Source: Linepithema humile
Lineage: Eukaryota > Arthropoda > Insecta > Hymenoptera > Formicidae
NCBI RefSeq assembly: GCF_040581485.1
Contig: NC_090129.1
Span: forward strand, 16,255,501-16,319,500
Length of the DNA stretch: 64,000 nt
Reading direction: 5' to 3'
Shown: positions 47,379 through 58,324 of the stretch, in pieces
Position numbering within the stretch: position 1 is the stretch's first letter
Layout: every line of letters starts with the position of its first letter
Notes under the pieces: generated by a model
Seen by the model: only the letters and a program-made list of their open reading frames with translations
Databases searched by the model: none
Told to the model about the DNA's origin: nothing
Translations under genes and position numbers: made by a program

Positions 47379-47697
47379 TGTATGGTACACGAACAATATA
47401 TTTTAATTTGTGTTATTTTGTATACTCGCGCTTTTTCTCCGTACGCGAGCTACCGAGTGTTTTCGCTATTCTGTTGTTATTGCCACGATGGCTCGCGAGT
47501 GCGCGCGCTTTCCGATAGCGTCACTACCTGACTTCCGTCTTCTTGCTTGCATTGCAACACGTGAAATAAATAAGTTCTTTGTCGAAAAGTGCAATAAATA
47601 TATTTAAAACTTAAGAGAAGTGTCTATTTCTCGGCCACGTCGTCCTCGATGCAATCTTCCGTGGACAACCGTGGATATCGTACGACAGTACGCAACA
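47379..47697 (+). repeat. BEL 2 3' LTR
   Basis: 319 bp, same ends as the 5' LTR. Confidence 0.95.
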
Positions 47698-49001
47698 CTT
47701 TTAAAGACACAATTGATAACCAACAGTGGGGCAGTGGCATTGAAACTTTGAGAATGCAAATATATAATTGCGTTCAATATATGAAACATACAAAAAATCG
47801 TACTAAAAGAGCATTAAGTCCAGATAGCGATACTGATCAAGAAGAGAGAAGAAAAGAAGCTGCCATATTACGGCGTCAGGATAAATATGGCTGCGTTGAA
47901 TACGCACCTAGATTACTTTCTACGGAAGATCCAAAGTCACAGGAAGAAAAACGTCTTCGATTAATAGAACTATTCGCTGTTGTAGAAAGAGATACAAAAG
48001 AAGTAGACCAATTGATGACAGAAACGTATCCAACTCAACGAGGCGTCATTAATGAAAAGTTGAGAAACATTGAACAAATCTTAGTAGACTGGCCTTTTCT
48101 TAAAGAACCAGAATTTATATTGCAGCATAGTTCTATCTTACTGGGAAAAAACATTCATAATGTTTCGTCAGACTCGCTTAGCAAGAAAGTTAAGCCAATC
48201 CGACAATATTTCAAATTTTCTAAAAATTTACTTGATAGAAAAATGCAAGCGATAACTTGCATTATTAATGAATGTAAAGAGACTGCACAAGTAACAAAAG
48301 AGAATATGCCAAAAATACTAGTTATTTTTCCATTGTTACTTGAATATTTTGGAGAAAAGTCAAACTTTTTATTTAAAATAATTAGCGTAAGTTAGATTTT
48401 TTGCATTTCATGCTTGTATTAAAAGTACGAGATGATAATAAAGATTAATATCATTATTATAGATTGACAAAGCAGACGCAGATATTCCAGCAGTTGCAGA
48501 TTCCGATTACCCTGTTTTAATTATTAGAGGTATTTATATTTACTTTCATAAAATAAATGATTTTCTTTCGTGTTTTATAGGAAACTCACTTTATGATTCT
48601 AACGCTACATGTAATGTCGTTATCGAAAGAAAGATAATGATTTTTTGCGATGACGTTCTCCAAGGAATTTTAATCAGCTTTTTAGCATATTATATATTTG
48701 GAATTTGCTATTCGAAAGAAGCTGAAAAGACATTGAAGTTTATCCAAAGGTAACTAAAATTGAATTATTTGCTATTACTATTTATACAATAGTTCATGAT
48801 TTGTCAATTAATCTTTTGTTTCAATGTACTTCTTTTAGAGTCTTTTTGAATATTAATCCGTACACTGGTGGAAAAAGAAGTGTAAAAAGCAAGCGTAGAG
48901 GTAAAACGTTTGATACGGATGTATTCAACCTTGCAAAAGCTACATTATCTGTATTTCCCGATACAGATTTCGTGGAGGTACAAATCCCTTCAGATAAATA
49001 A

Positions 49002-49622
49002 CATATACAATATTAACACCTACTATATTTTACTTTTTTTTAAATGTAATATTAAGTTTATTAATCTAATTTCATGACAATATAATTTGATAACATTATT
49101 AATGTAATTTCAATTTTATTTCAAATGTAATTAATGTTTATTAAAAATATTTATGTAAATATAAAGCTAAAATCTTATGTATTAAAAATAAGTTACAGGA
49201 GGAGGGAGGGGAGTTAACAAGTATTATCAGTTTTCTTGAATGTCTTACAAATATAAAAAAAAAATATAAATTCACAAATATTACGCAATTCAAGTGATGT
49301 TAAAACAGATTCAGCAAAACTGATATTTATTACCCCCCCCCTTCCTCCCCCTTCCTCCCCACCATCCCCCAGGATCCGTTATATGTATTAAAAGTAATTT
49401 ACATGTACATTAAATAAAAGAAATCACGAGTATTAAAAGTAATGAACATGTATATTAAATTCAATAAAAGTATATGCATTAAAAGTAACATGCATGTTAA
49501 TGAAATTTAAGATATCGGTAAATGAATATTCATATACAGTATTCATTAATTTTCATTTACGGGCTTGAACCAAGCTTCCTTTACATGTTACTTAAAAGTC
49601 ATTAAGAAATTTCTAACAGTGT
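49002..49622. other. Non-coding tail of the CIDE-N transposon
   Basis: AT-rich, with repeated 'gtattaaaagtaa'/'catgtayattaa' words (49130-49510) and a C-rich tract at 49333-49371. No ORF. The transposon's outer end was not identified. Confidence 0.4.
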
Positions 49623-49624
49623 AG

Positions 49625-50591
49625 GCATGTCAAGAACGACAGTACATCGTGTCTTACGTGTTAACGGATTGCATCCGTTTCATTTTCAACGTGTGCAACA
49701 ACAGTTGCCAGGAGACAGACAACAACGTATTAACTTTTGTGAAGGTATTCAAATAATCATCAACTTAGTATGTTTATAATGCATTTAGCGTATAATAATC
49801 ATGATTAAAATATGTACAGGATTTCTCGCTCAATGTCGGCAAAACGTATCTTTTCCCGATTTAATCTTATGAACGAATGAAGCTACATTTACACCAAACG
49901 GTGTATTTAATTCACATAATTTTTTACATTGGGCGGAGGAAAATCCTCACATTATACGCGAAGGAGCATTTCAGTACAGATGGTCCATCAATGTATGGGC
50001 AGCAATAATCGCGAACCAAGTGGTGAGTGTTAATTGTAAGAGTGACTTTTTCTCTGCTGCCTTTTTATTACAATATTTTTATAACACAATTTATACAAAT
50101 ATTTTAACAATTTTTTAACAATAATTAAAAATTTTTAGATCGGTCCGTATTTTTTTCCGCCGCGTTTGAATGGCAACATTTACGCGGAATTTCTGGAGAA
50201 CAAATTGCCAGTGCTTCTTGCTGATGTGCCCCTACATGTACGAGCACAACTTATTTATCAGCATGACGGAGCTCCTGCGCATTTTCACCGACGAGTTCGC
50301 GATTTTTTAAATGCTCGGTATCCCGAAAGATGGATTGATCGAGGTAGTCCTATTACCTGGCCGCCACGGTCGTCAGATCTGAACGTACTAGATTTTTTTG
50401 CATAAGGTTACATAAAAAATCTAGTCGAACACTGTCGTAATGGTACAGAAAATGAGGCACGTAAAGCTATTGTTGCGGCCTTCAATACCATTACGCCAGA
50501 CATGGCGCATCGTGCAACACGCGATATTATTCGAAGAGCCGAATTATGCATTCGAGAAAGAAAACGGCATTTTGAGCAGTTTCTACATTAA
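49625..50591 (+). pseudogene. Intron-bearing Tc1/mariner-superfamily transposase, inactive
   Basis: Coding blocks are about 49625-49744, 49820-50022 and 50139-50591, separated by two GT-AG introns. Landmarks: MSRTTVHRVLRVNGLHPFHF (HTH), TNEATFTPNGVFN, YQHDGAPAHF (Asp) and SSDLNVLDFF (Asp). The first box normally reads DEATFT; here the catalytic Asp is Asn. TGA before it and TAA after FFA both sit where Trp is usual. The 5' end is truncated, and the right transposon end lies near 51109. Confidence 0.75.
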
Positions 50592-51139
50592 ACAATGAGA
50601 GTGAATTAGGCCTATTGGGGAAATCACTATTAAAAAAACGCACTGTGCTATCTACCGCAAGGTAGTGTGGAAACGATAGCGCTTTGTTGAAAGAATGAAA
50701 GAAATTATTTTTCGGCGTGCGATATTGAGTCACAAATCGTTCGTTTTTCATACATGCACATACGCATGTATGCACAAACATATTGTACATTTCCTTGTGT
50801 CATTAAATTTTATTTCAATTATTATAAAATAATAAAGACAATTATTCAAAACAAACGTCTAGTGCGATGCGCTGCTCGCCGCTCGCGCGTAGCCATGCCG
50901 CTTGTAGTAAACAACTCCCCACGCGCTTAGCAGCTGTGATCGCTGGGCGGTCCTATCTCGCTACGCGCTTGTATTCGGTCATTTTTAATAATTAATATCT
51001 CTTTAACCTTTGCGAAAATTGCAAAGTGGTAGAAGACTTTTTAGCTTAATTTGGTCTGCTCTACCGGCACACGAGCGCTTTGTTAAAAGAAACGGGACAC
51101 CCTGCATATACATACATATGTACATACATAACAATTTTT
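50592..51139. other. Transposon 3' flank ending in GGGACACCCTG
   Basis: Non-coding. It ends at aaacgggacaccctgcata (51094-51114), a terminus of the same type as at 14654 and 63414. Contains a GC-rich patch at 50865-50970. Confidence 0.5.
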
Positions 51140-52100
51140 TATAATTTCTCTGTTATTAGCATCTGTAGATGTAAGCAATAATACTGAAAATATCTATGAT
51201 AGTATGAAAAAAAAAGATAGTTTGTCAACAGATGCAACCAATATTGCTGGCAAAAAATAATATATTTTGCTAACAGATGTAACCAATGTTGCTGGCAAAA
51301 AAGAGACAATACTTTGCCAACAGATGCAACCAATATTGCTATCACATCTTTAACTTCTACAGTTCAGTTTGGTATGTCATTTTATAAAATGTTTTAGTGT
51401 TTTGTTTGTTAAACTTTGTAGTAATAACATCTAAAAGTTATTTATAAAGTAATTCCTTTTTTAATACTATTTGTAGATGATAATATTAGCAATAATACTA
51501 TTAGAAACATCAATAATATTATTTAAAAAAAAGATAATATTCCAATAGATGCAACAAATATTGTTGATATATCTTTGGCTTCTACTTCTGGCCAATCTGC
51601 TAGGTTATTTATTTCTAACTTACATTTAATATGATATTTTTAAGTATTTTTGATATTTAATAAATACAATGTTTTATTATTTATTTTTAGTATTTAAATT
51701 GTAAAATGCTATCTTTATAGTTCAGTAAGAAAAATTGTTTCAATTATTTGGTTGTTTGTTCCTCATTATATTCGTTTTATATTTTTATAAGGGCCATTTT
51801 AAATATTAAATTCCTAGTGTTATTAGTTGTTCTACAGAGAATATTGCAATTGCTAGTGACCATTAAACAACAAAATGACGATTTAATGAAAGCAATACGT
51901 AATAAAAATCATACTGAACCGACTAAATTGATACCAGAAAATATACCAGTCAAATTGCCATTAACATTAAATAATCATATTTTAAGATTAGAAGAAAATT
52001 TAAAAAATAATGACAATTTGTCAGTTTTGGTAAGTTTAACAAAAAGAGAAAAGAAAGATATTTTTTATATACTTTTTATTTTATTCTGTAATAACTTATG
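51140..52100 (+). pseudogene. DUF4806 gene relic
   Basis: The exon at about 51836-52029 encodes QLLVTIKQQNDDLMKAIRN, LIPENIPVKLPL and ILRLEENLKNNDNLSVL before a GTAAGT donor. This is the start of the C-terminal DUF4806 block. Upstream (51160-51360) three copies of an 'acagatgcaaccaatattgc' unit look like duplicated linker exons. No transposase remains next to it. The rest of the C-terminal block is missing. Confidence 0.55.
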
Positions 52101-52139
52101 ACGGTAATAGTATAGCTAGGCGGGTTCTAACTTAGGCAT

Positions 52140-52500
52140 GTGAGGGGGGTGCGGGGGAAGAGGGGGTATCGAATTACGCTGCGTCAGCACTTTTCGAGGG
52201 GAGGGGGGTATCGGATTACGCTGCGTCAGCATTTTTAGAGGGGAGGAAGGGTATTGGATTACGCTGCGTCAGCACTTTTGGAGGGGAGGGGGGCATCCGA
52301 TTACACTGCGTCAGCACTTTTGGAGGGGAGGGGGTTATCGGATTATGCTGCGTCAGCACTTTTGGAAGGAAGGGTATTAGATTACAACTCTTTGAGGGGA
52401 GGAGGTATCAGATTACAGCACTGTGGAGGGGTATCAGGTTACACACGTTTACAATTGTAAAAGCGCAGCATCAGCACTTTTGCGATGTGTATATCAGATT
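52140..52500 (+). repeat. G-rich minisatellite
   Basis: About seven degenerate ~45-bp units around ggattacgctgcgtcagcac followed by ttttggaggggagggg. The gtcagcactttt word continues at wider spacing to about 52800, up to the PolB promoter. Confidence 0.85.
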
Positions 52501-52834
52501 ACACAAGATTAGAGGGGACCACATATTTTACAGATTACGTCATCACTTTTTAGAATTTGCAGGCGCCATTTTGCGCCGTCAGCACTTTCGGCACCATTTT
52601 GCGTTGTTACAAGAATGATATCATCACTATTTTTAGCAGCAGCCACGTCAGCATTTTTTGACGCCATGGTTGCCAGATTTCTTTATATTTAGTCAGCACT
52701 TTTAATAGTGCCGTGTGCAAGCCCATAGCAACAGGCTGCCACGTTAGCATTTTGGGCGCCATTGTTGCCAGATTTCAATGTTTTAATCAGCATTGTCAGC
52801 ATTTTTTAAATTAATGTCGTGTGCGAAAAGCGGG

Positions 52835-52870
52835 TATAAAAAGTTCGCGAAAAATACAAATTATCACAGT
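52835..52870 (+). promoter_or_regulatory. PolB core promoter: TATA and CAGT
   Basis: tataaaaag at 52835-52843 and cagt at 52867-52870, eight bases before ATG 52879. Centre-to-CAGT spacing is about 28 bases. TCA(C)AGT resembles the arthropod initiator. Inferred. Confidence 0.6.
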
Positions 52871-52878
52871 TGTTCAAA

Positions 52879-55800
52879 ATGGAGACGGAGCGTGATCTCA
52901 CCGTTCGAGCTGCAAACATTAAAACGTTGGGAGAGTTCCTCCCATGGGACTACGAGTGCGACGAGTACCTCAATATATTGAGGGAAAAATGTCGCAAGAA
53001 ACAACGCACCGGACTAGTAAATTCTTTGGTGGCGCAAATAACACGTCTAGAAGGTGTAAGGAACACCCTGCATGAGCGATTCATGCTCATCGGTGCTGGA
53101 TATAGAGCAAAGAAAGGATTCACCTGGAAAGAAATCGAGACGGCCTTTAGAAACCGTATATTAACCGGCGCAGTTATTAATTCGGACTATATCGAATCTC
53201 GTCAATTTTTGGAACAAATAAGAAGTACAATCATCGAGCGGATCCACAGCGTCATGGTGGAATATGGCAGTGTCAAGATCAACTCCATGTTCAACGGGGA
53301 ATTTATCGCAGGTGATAAGACTGCCGTAAAGACCATCGCCACAAAAAACCGTGAGCTATTTCCCACATCTGATCTAAACGAGTGGTACACGAAGCATGTG
53401 GTTGACGGCATCCTGACGTCTCTGGAGGAATTTCAAGAACGCAATAGTGGATAAGCGTTGTCACGTATCTTAAACCTCACCATCAACGTCAACAAGTTCA
53501 ATCCTCTGCATGCGGGATGCTACATTGAATTACCACGGGAAATTATGCTCAAATGCGCGGTGGTCAACGTGCAATCCAGAGACAATGCATGTTTCGCGTG
53601 GGCAGTCGTCGCTGCGTTACATCCTGCGAAAAAAAATTCATCAAGAACAATAGAATACCCACACTATTCAACAGTACTGAATTTGTGCGGTATCGAGTTT
53701 CCCATGACGCTTCCACAAATCTCAAAATTTGAAAAATTGAACACCATCTCCGTAAACGTATTCACAACCGAAGGCCGCTCGATCATTCCTCTGCGTCTCA
53801 CCGACGATAAAAAAGAGAAGCATGTCAACCTGTTCTACGTGCCTGGAAACAATGAGGCACACTTTGTATATATCAAGGATTTAACGCGGTTGATGAGCTC
53901 GCAACTGTGCAAGGAAAAACGTAAAAAGTACATTTGTGATTGGTAAGTAAAAACGCATTTATATAATAATTCAAACTTTATTCGCAGTATTAATTATACA
54001 AATTGTTACAGGTGTCTACACTACTTTCGGACGAGCGAGAAATTGTCAGTCAACAGCGTCGACTGCGGGAAGATGAACAACTGCGCCGTCATTCTTCCCA
54101 ACAAAGACAAGTGGCTGACGTTCCGCAACTACAACCCACGGAAGGAGCGGCTCCCGTTTGTAGTGTACGCCGATCTGGAAAGCACGCTCGAGAAGGAGGA
54201 ACAAGATCATACAACCTACGCCTACCAACATCACAAGGCGTTTAGCATAGGATATTATGTAAGTTGTACATACGATAATTCATTATCTAGTTTTAAGTCT
54301 TATCGCGGTGAGGATTGCATAGCATGGTTCGTCAACGAACTCCACGATTTGGCGCGCCGTGTGAAAGCAATCCTTACCATCGTCGTCTCCATGGCGGATC
54401 TTACGCGGGAGGAATCGGAAAAATTCCATAGCGCTGTTAATTGTCACGTGTGTGAAAAACCGTTTGCACCGAAAGATATGCGGGTGCGCGATCATTGCCA
54501 TTTGACCGGGCGTTACCGAGGTCCCGCGCACTCGTCGTGCAATCTAAATTACAAAGACTCCCACGTTATCCTCGTAATATTTCACAATTTATCCAATTAC
54601 GACGCGCATTTCATTATTAAAGATGTCGCTAACGCCTTTGAAGGCAACATTGATTTACTGCCGCTGACAAAGAGCGATACATTTCTTTTACAAAAATTGT
54701 TAAAGATACGGAGGATAAAAATTTCAAAACTTGCGTCAAATTACGTTTTATAGATTCGTTTAGATTTCTCGGCACCAGTCTCGAAAAATTTGCATCTTAT
54801 CTGACAATAGATGAATTAAAAATTTCACGTTCCGAATTTAGTTATTTATCCGCGAAAAATTTCAATCTTCTTACGCGCAAAAGTGTGTTCCCCTACGAGT
54901 ATGTCGACAGCGTCGACAAGCTCCGGGAGACTTGCCTATCTCCGCGCGAATTATTTTACAGTTCGTTGATTGGTGAAACGGTATCCGAGAGTGATTATGC
55001 TCACGCGACAAATGTTTGGCAAACTTTTTCGATTGAAACTTTAGGTCAATACAGTGATTTATATTTAAAAACAGACGTTCTTTTGTTGGCGGATATTTTT
55101 CAAAATTTCCAAAACACGTGTATCAAAAGTTACGGTTTAGATCCTGCTCAGTATTACACACTACTGGGATATACGTGGGACGCCATGTTGAAGCACACGG
55201 GCATCAAGTTTGAATTACTCACAGACATCGATATGATCATGTTCGTTGAACGCGGTATACGCGGCGATCTTAGCCAATGCTCCAACAGATACGCTCGCGC
55301 AAATAATAAATACATGCCATCGTACGATCCATTGAAACCATCATCGTACCTCATGTACTTTGATGTAAACAACTTGTACAGCTGGGCAATGTGTCAACTG
55401 TTGCCCTATGCCGATTTTCAGTGGGTCGAAAATGTCGCGAGCTTTGATGTAATGTCCGTAACATCCGATTCGGCTATCGGTTATGTATTGAAAGTCGACC
55501 TTGCATATTCGATGAATCTTCACGACGCGCACACTGACTTACCGTTCTGCCCGACGCGCGATAAGCCGCCCGGCAAGCGGGAGGTCAAGTTACTCGCTAC
55601 GCTGTGCGATAAGCAGCGATACGTCATCCACTATCGTAACCTGCAACAATGTATTCGACACGGGTTGCAGGTTACAAAGATTCATCGAATATTGCAATTC
55701 GCGCAATCTCCATGGCTTCGAGGATATATAGAATTAAATACACAATTTTGGACACTTGTGAGCAATAAATTCGAGAAAAATTTATACAAATTGATGAACA

Positions 55801-56591
55801 ACGCGGTTTTTGGCAAAACTATGGAGAATGTGCAAAATCATATGTCACGGATGTACGACTCGTTACACAGTGTGAGGGACGATACGGAGCGGAGGCTGTG
55901 ATCGCCAAACCAAATTTTCATAGCCGAAGCGTGTTTTCGGAGAATCTAATCGCCGTAGAATTGCGGAAACTCGAAGTGAAATTTGACAAGCCGATCTACG
56001 TGGGTATGTGTATCTTCGACATATCCAAAATCTGCTTGTATAAGTTTCACTACGAATACATGGCATCTTTATACCGCGACAATTGTAAAATTATGTACAC
56101 CGACACAGACAGTCTGATATACTTTCTACAATGCGAGAACGTATATCACGATATGAAACGCGATCTTTCAAAATTTGATACGAGCGATTACTCCGAGGAC
56201 AACGTTTACGGTATACGGCGTGCGAACAAGAAGATACCGGGTCTGATGAAGGATGAGAACAACGGCGCGATCATGACGGAATTTGTCGGACTGAGGGTGA
56301 AAATGTACGCGTTGAGAGTCACCTACCAAAAAGGCACCAAAAAGGTCAAAGGTGTAAAAAAGAGTGTAGTCGCCAGACTACAGTCCGAACTATAACGTTC
56401 GACGATTACACTCGATGCCTCAACGATGATATCGAGCTTACGCGGCGTCAATCGTGTATCCGATCAAAGATGCACGAAGTGTACACCGTGTCAGAATCGA
56501 AACTCGCGCTCAGTCCGTACGATGATAAGCGCTACATCGTATCCGGTTCCACCGACACTCTACCGTGGGGACATTATAAAATACAATTGTA
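52879..56591 (+). pseudogene. Protein-primed-type family B DNA polymerase, spliced, broken
   Basis: Starts at ATG 52879. One intron, 53943-54012 (GTAAGT...ACAG). N-terminal extension: a helical region, then a segment NACFAWAVVAALHP ... AHFVYIKDL. After the intron come a Cys pair, an exonuclease motif (YADLES) and an HNH/endonuclease VII-like Cys-His cluster (CHVCEKPF; RVRDHCHLTGRYRG; SSCN). The polymerase palm follows: motif A (FDVNNLYSWAMC), motif B (KLMNNAVFGKTMENV) and motif C (YTDTDSLIYF). Damage: in-frame TAA 53452-53454 and frameshifts near 54730, 55900 and 56385. The C-terminal tail (KLALSPYDDKR) ends near 56591. Catalytic residues are retained within the fragments. Confidence 0.85.
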
Positions 56592-56759
56592 GTATTAGTA
56601 TTTATGTATAGTTTATTATTATGTTGTATATAGTTTATACATTATATTATTTATATTGTTTATACACTAATATTTATGTATAGTTTATATATTATTTAAT
56701 AAATAACACCATTGCAGTACATGTATATAATTGTTTATTGTACAATAAATATATTTTTA
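56592..56759. other. Convergent intergenic region
   Basis: AT-rich repeats of tatagtttat/attatttata between the PolB and integrase 3' ends; aataaa words on both strands (for example ataaat at 56700 and 56745) could serve as polyadenylation signals. Confidence 0.45.
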
Positions 56760-57668
56760 TTACAATACATTGTTTTTATTTATCCAAGAGTTGTGCGAGG
56801 AATCCAATCCTAACCATTTTACAAACACCTCATTATCCTTTCGACGCAACACCTTCTCCACGAGATAAACATCGGGTTGAGTGGTCTTGAGCAATTCGTG
56901 TTCGTACAATCCTCCGGAGATCGGATTTCCGCGTGAATCTTTAATAAAATATGTCACGGGATTGGTTCGTTGCACCGCGACAATCTTAAATACGTCCGTA
57001 GACCAATTTGGCGTGTACCCTTTCTCGAATATAGTCTTGAATTTGCTGACGCGCACCGGATCGCCCACCTTGAATTTCGCTGGCGCGGCAATCTTTATTC
57101 TACTGTATACCGTGGACAAGAGTCTCTTTGCGATCGCGAGAGTGACATCGATCGGTCGCATACCAATAGTTCGATGTTTACGATTATTGTATTCCAAGAC
57201 TAATCGCGGTAAATCATCGATCCATCTATATGATCCATTGAGCGTAAAAACTTTCCACAACTCGTTCTTTAGCGTGCGGTTGAATCGTTCCGCGACCGAG
57301 GCCTTCATAATTGAGTATGTCGAGTAATGATTGATGTCATGTTTCTCGACAAGTTTCCGAAAATCTCCGCTGTAAAATTCTTTTCCTCGGTCGGTTTGCA
57401 AATTTTTCGGAGTTCTTTCGTTATCTCGAAATATCGTGGAAAACGCCTCCGCTGCTTCGATTCCACCTTTGGTCTTTAGCGGAATGGCCCATGCGTGTTT
57501 ACTCAACACATCGATGACGGTTAGAATGTACTTGTAGCCGCTGTTAAATCGCGAGTACGGTCTCATCTAGACTACGTCAGCTTGCCACAAGTCATCGTAT
57601 CCTTTTACAACAACAGATCTACGTTTAAAGTTTCTTCTCGCTGGTGCGTGGAGTTCATTCACGAGCAT
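56760..57668 (-). pseudogene. Polinton-type integrase with chromodomain-like tail, one stop
   Basis: From ATG at 57668 (MLVNELHAPARRNFKRRSVV) the frame is open except for TAG at about 57567-57569, just after LWQADVV. Family members normally have Gln or a similar residue there. The rve core has Asp in TVIDVLSKHAW, Asp in QTDRGKEFYSGDF and Glu in SVAERFNRTLKN. The C-terminal part (VYLVEKVLRRKDNEVFVKWL, then HNSWI) is a chromodomain-like fold. The gene presumably inserts the element. Only the single nonsense codon separates it from an intact gene. Confidence 0.88.
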
Positions 57669-57694
57669 CCTCTTCTTCAAACTAATATCGCTTT

Positions 57695-58276
57695 TTATTT
57701 TGATTCTTTCAGTTCGTTCTTTATTATTTCATGAAGATGCATAATATTATTTGTTAAAACACTATGAAAATCTTTAATCTCTTGATTAATCATTTGCTTT
57801 ATTTGATTCATCAATTCCACATTATTCGCAGCAATTTTTCTGTTGGTTTTGGATATATCCTCATTGATGTAAGCCCGCAGATCTGTAATTTGCTTTTGCA
57901 ACGTTTCAAATTTTGTGTGAATGTAAACATTGCTATCCTTCCTCCAGTTCTGTACAGTAATCTCCAAATTTTGAAGTTTTAAAAGCACTTCCCGTTTGGA
58001 ATTTTCGCAAAGTGAACGATATCTATTTATACGATTGTCCATGTCGTTACTAATAGTCTTGAAGCGATGATCCAAGTGTTGCTTGTTCACAGCATTGCTA
58101 TCGGCTTCGGGGCTGGCGAGACGTCTAATTTTACGTGACTTGGCGTTGAAAACTTCGCCATCCACGCAGAGACAATTTTCACGTACGTAATTTCTAAAGA
58201 CTCCACCGCTCCACCGAGCTTCTCCTCTCTTTGCGTCGTTTTTTACAAGCTGTATTCCAAACTTGTTGATAGACAT
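57695..58276 (-). CDS. Fiber-like coiled-coil protein
   Basis: About 193 codons from ATG at 58276. The N-terminal part has a phage-tail-fiber-like motif (RKIRRLASPEADSNAVNKQHL), similar to the 'P..D.DAVNK.Y' motif of tail fibers. It is followed by ~120 residues of heptad-like helix (ENSKREVLLKLQNLEITVQN; KFETLQKQITDLRAYINEDI). It could be an attachment or spike protein of a virus-like particle; no direct proof. A TATA (58327-58334) and CAGT (58300-58303) lie upstream inside the end of the next gene. An alternative start (TTG) lies further upstream. Confidence 0.55.
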   Translation of the reverse strand: MSINKFGIQLVKNDAKRGEARWSGGVFRNYVRENCLCVDGEVFNAKSRKIRRLASPEADSNAVNKQHLDHRFKTISNDMDNRINRYRSLCENSKREVLLKLQNLEITVQNWRKDSNVYIHTKFETLQKQITDLRAYINEDISKTNRKIAANNVELMNQIKQMINQEIKDFHSVLTNNIMHLHEIIKNELKESK

Positions 58277-58324
58277 TCCTGCAGCATTGCACAAGCGATA
58301 CTGACATTAGTTGAAAGGTGGTGC

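Larger units (their letters stand above)
41241..47697 (+). mobile_element. BEL/Pao LTR retrotransposon 2 (younger)
   Basis: LTRs of 320 and 319 bp beginning TGTATGG and ending GCAACA; 5-bp duplication ctttt (41236-41240, 47698-47702). Same domain order and same primer site as BEL 1, but unrelated LTR sequence. A purine-rich stretch (aaggcgggcggcg) precedes the 3' LTR. About 0.46 kb of untranslated leader separates the primer site from gag. Confidence 0.96.
38457..49001 (+). pseudogene. CIDE-N-domain protein gene, 6 exons, interrupted by two transposons
   Basis: Exons: 38457-38579; 39235-39418; 39968-40013 plus 41024-41240 plus 47703-48386 (Harbinger and BEL 2 removed); 48463-48529; 48581-48749; 48839-49001. 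Phases match everywhere and no stop is seen in the joined frame. Exons 1-2 encode a CIDE-N (CAD) fold, the domain of apoptotic nuclease subunits: MPLFKIES, VMVNAESISQII, LQEDETEIDDDEIL, then TPILLTVLSENKNW. A Ser/Thr linker and a long helical region (KISDTIITTC; RRKEAAILRRQDKYG; KEVDQLMTETYP) follow, then a C-terminal block (IFCDDVLQGILISFLAYYIF) of unknown role. I infer it is the second gene of the transposon whose transposase precedes it. Confidence 0.8.
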
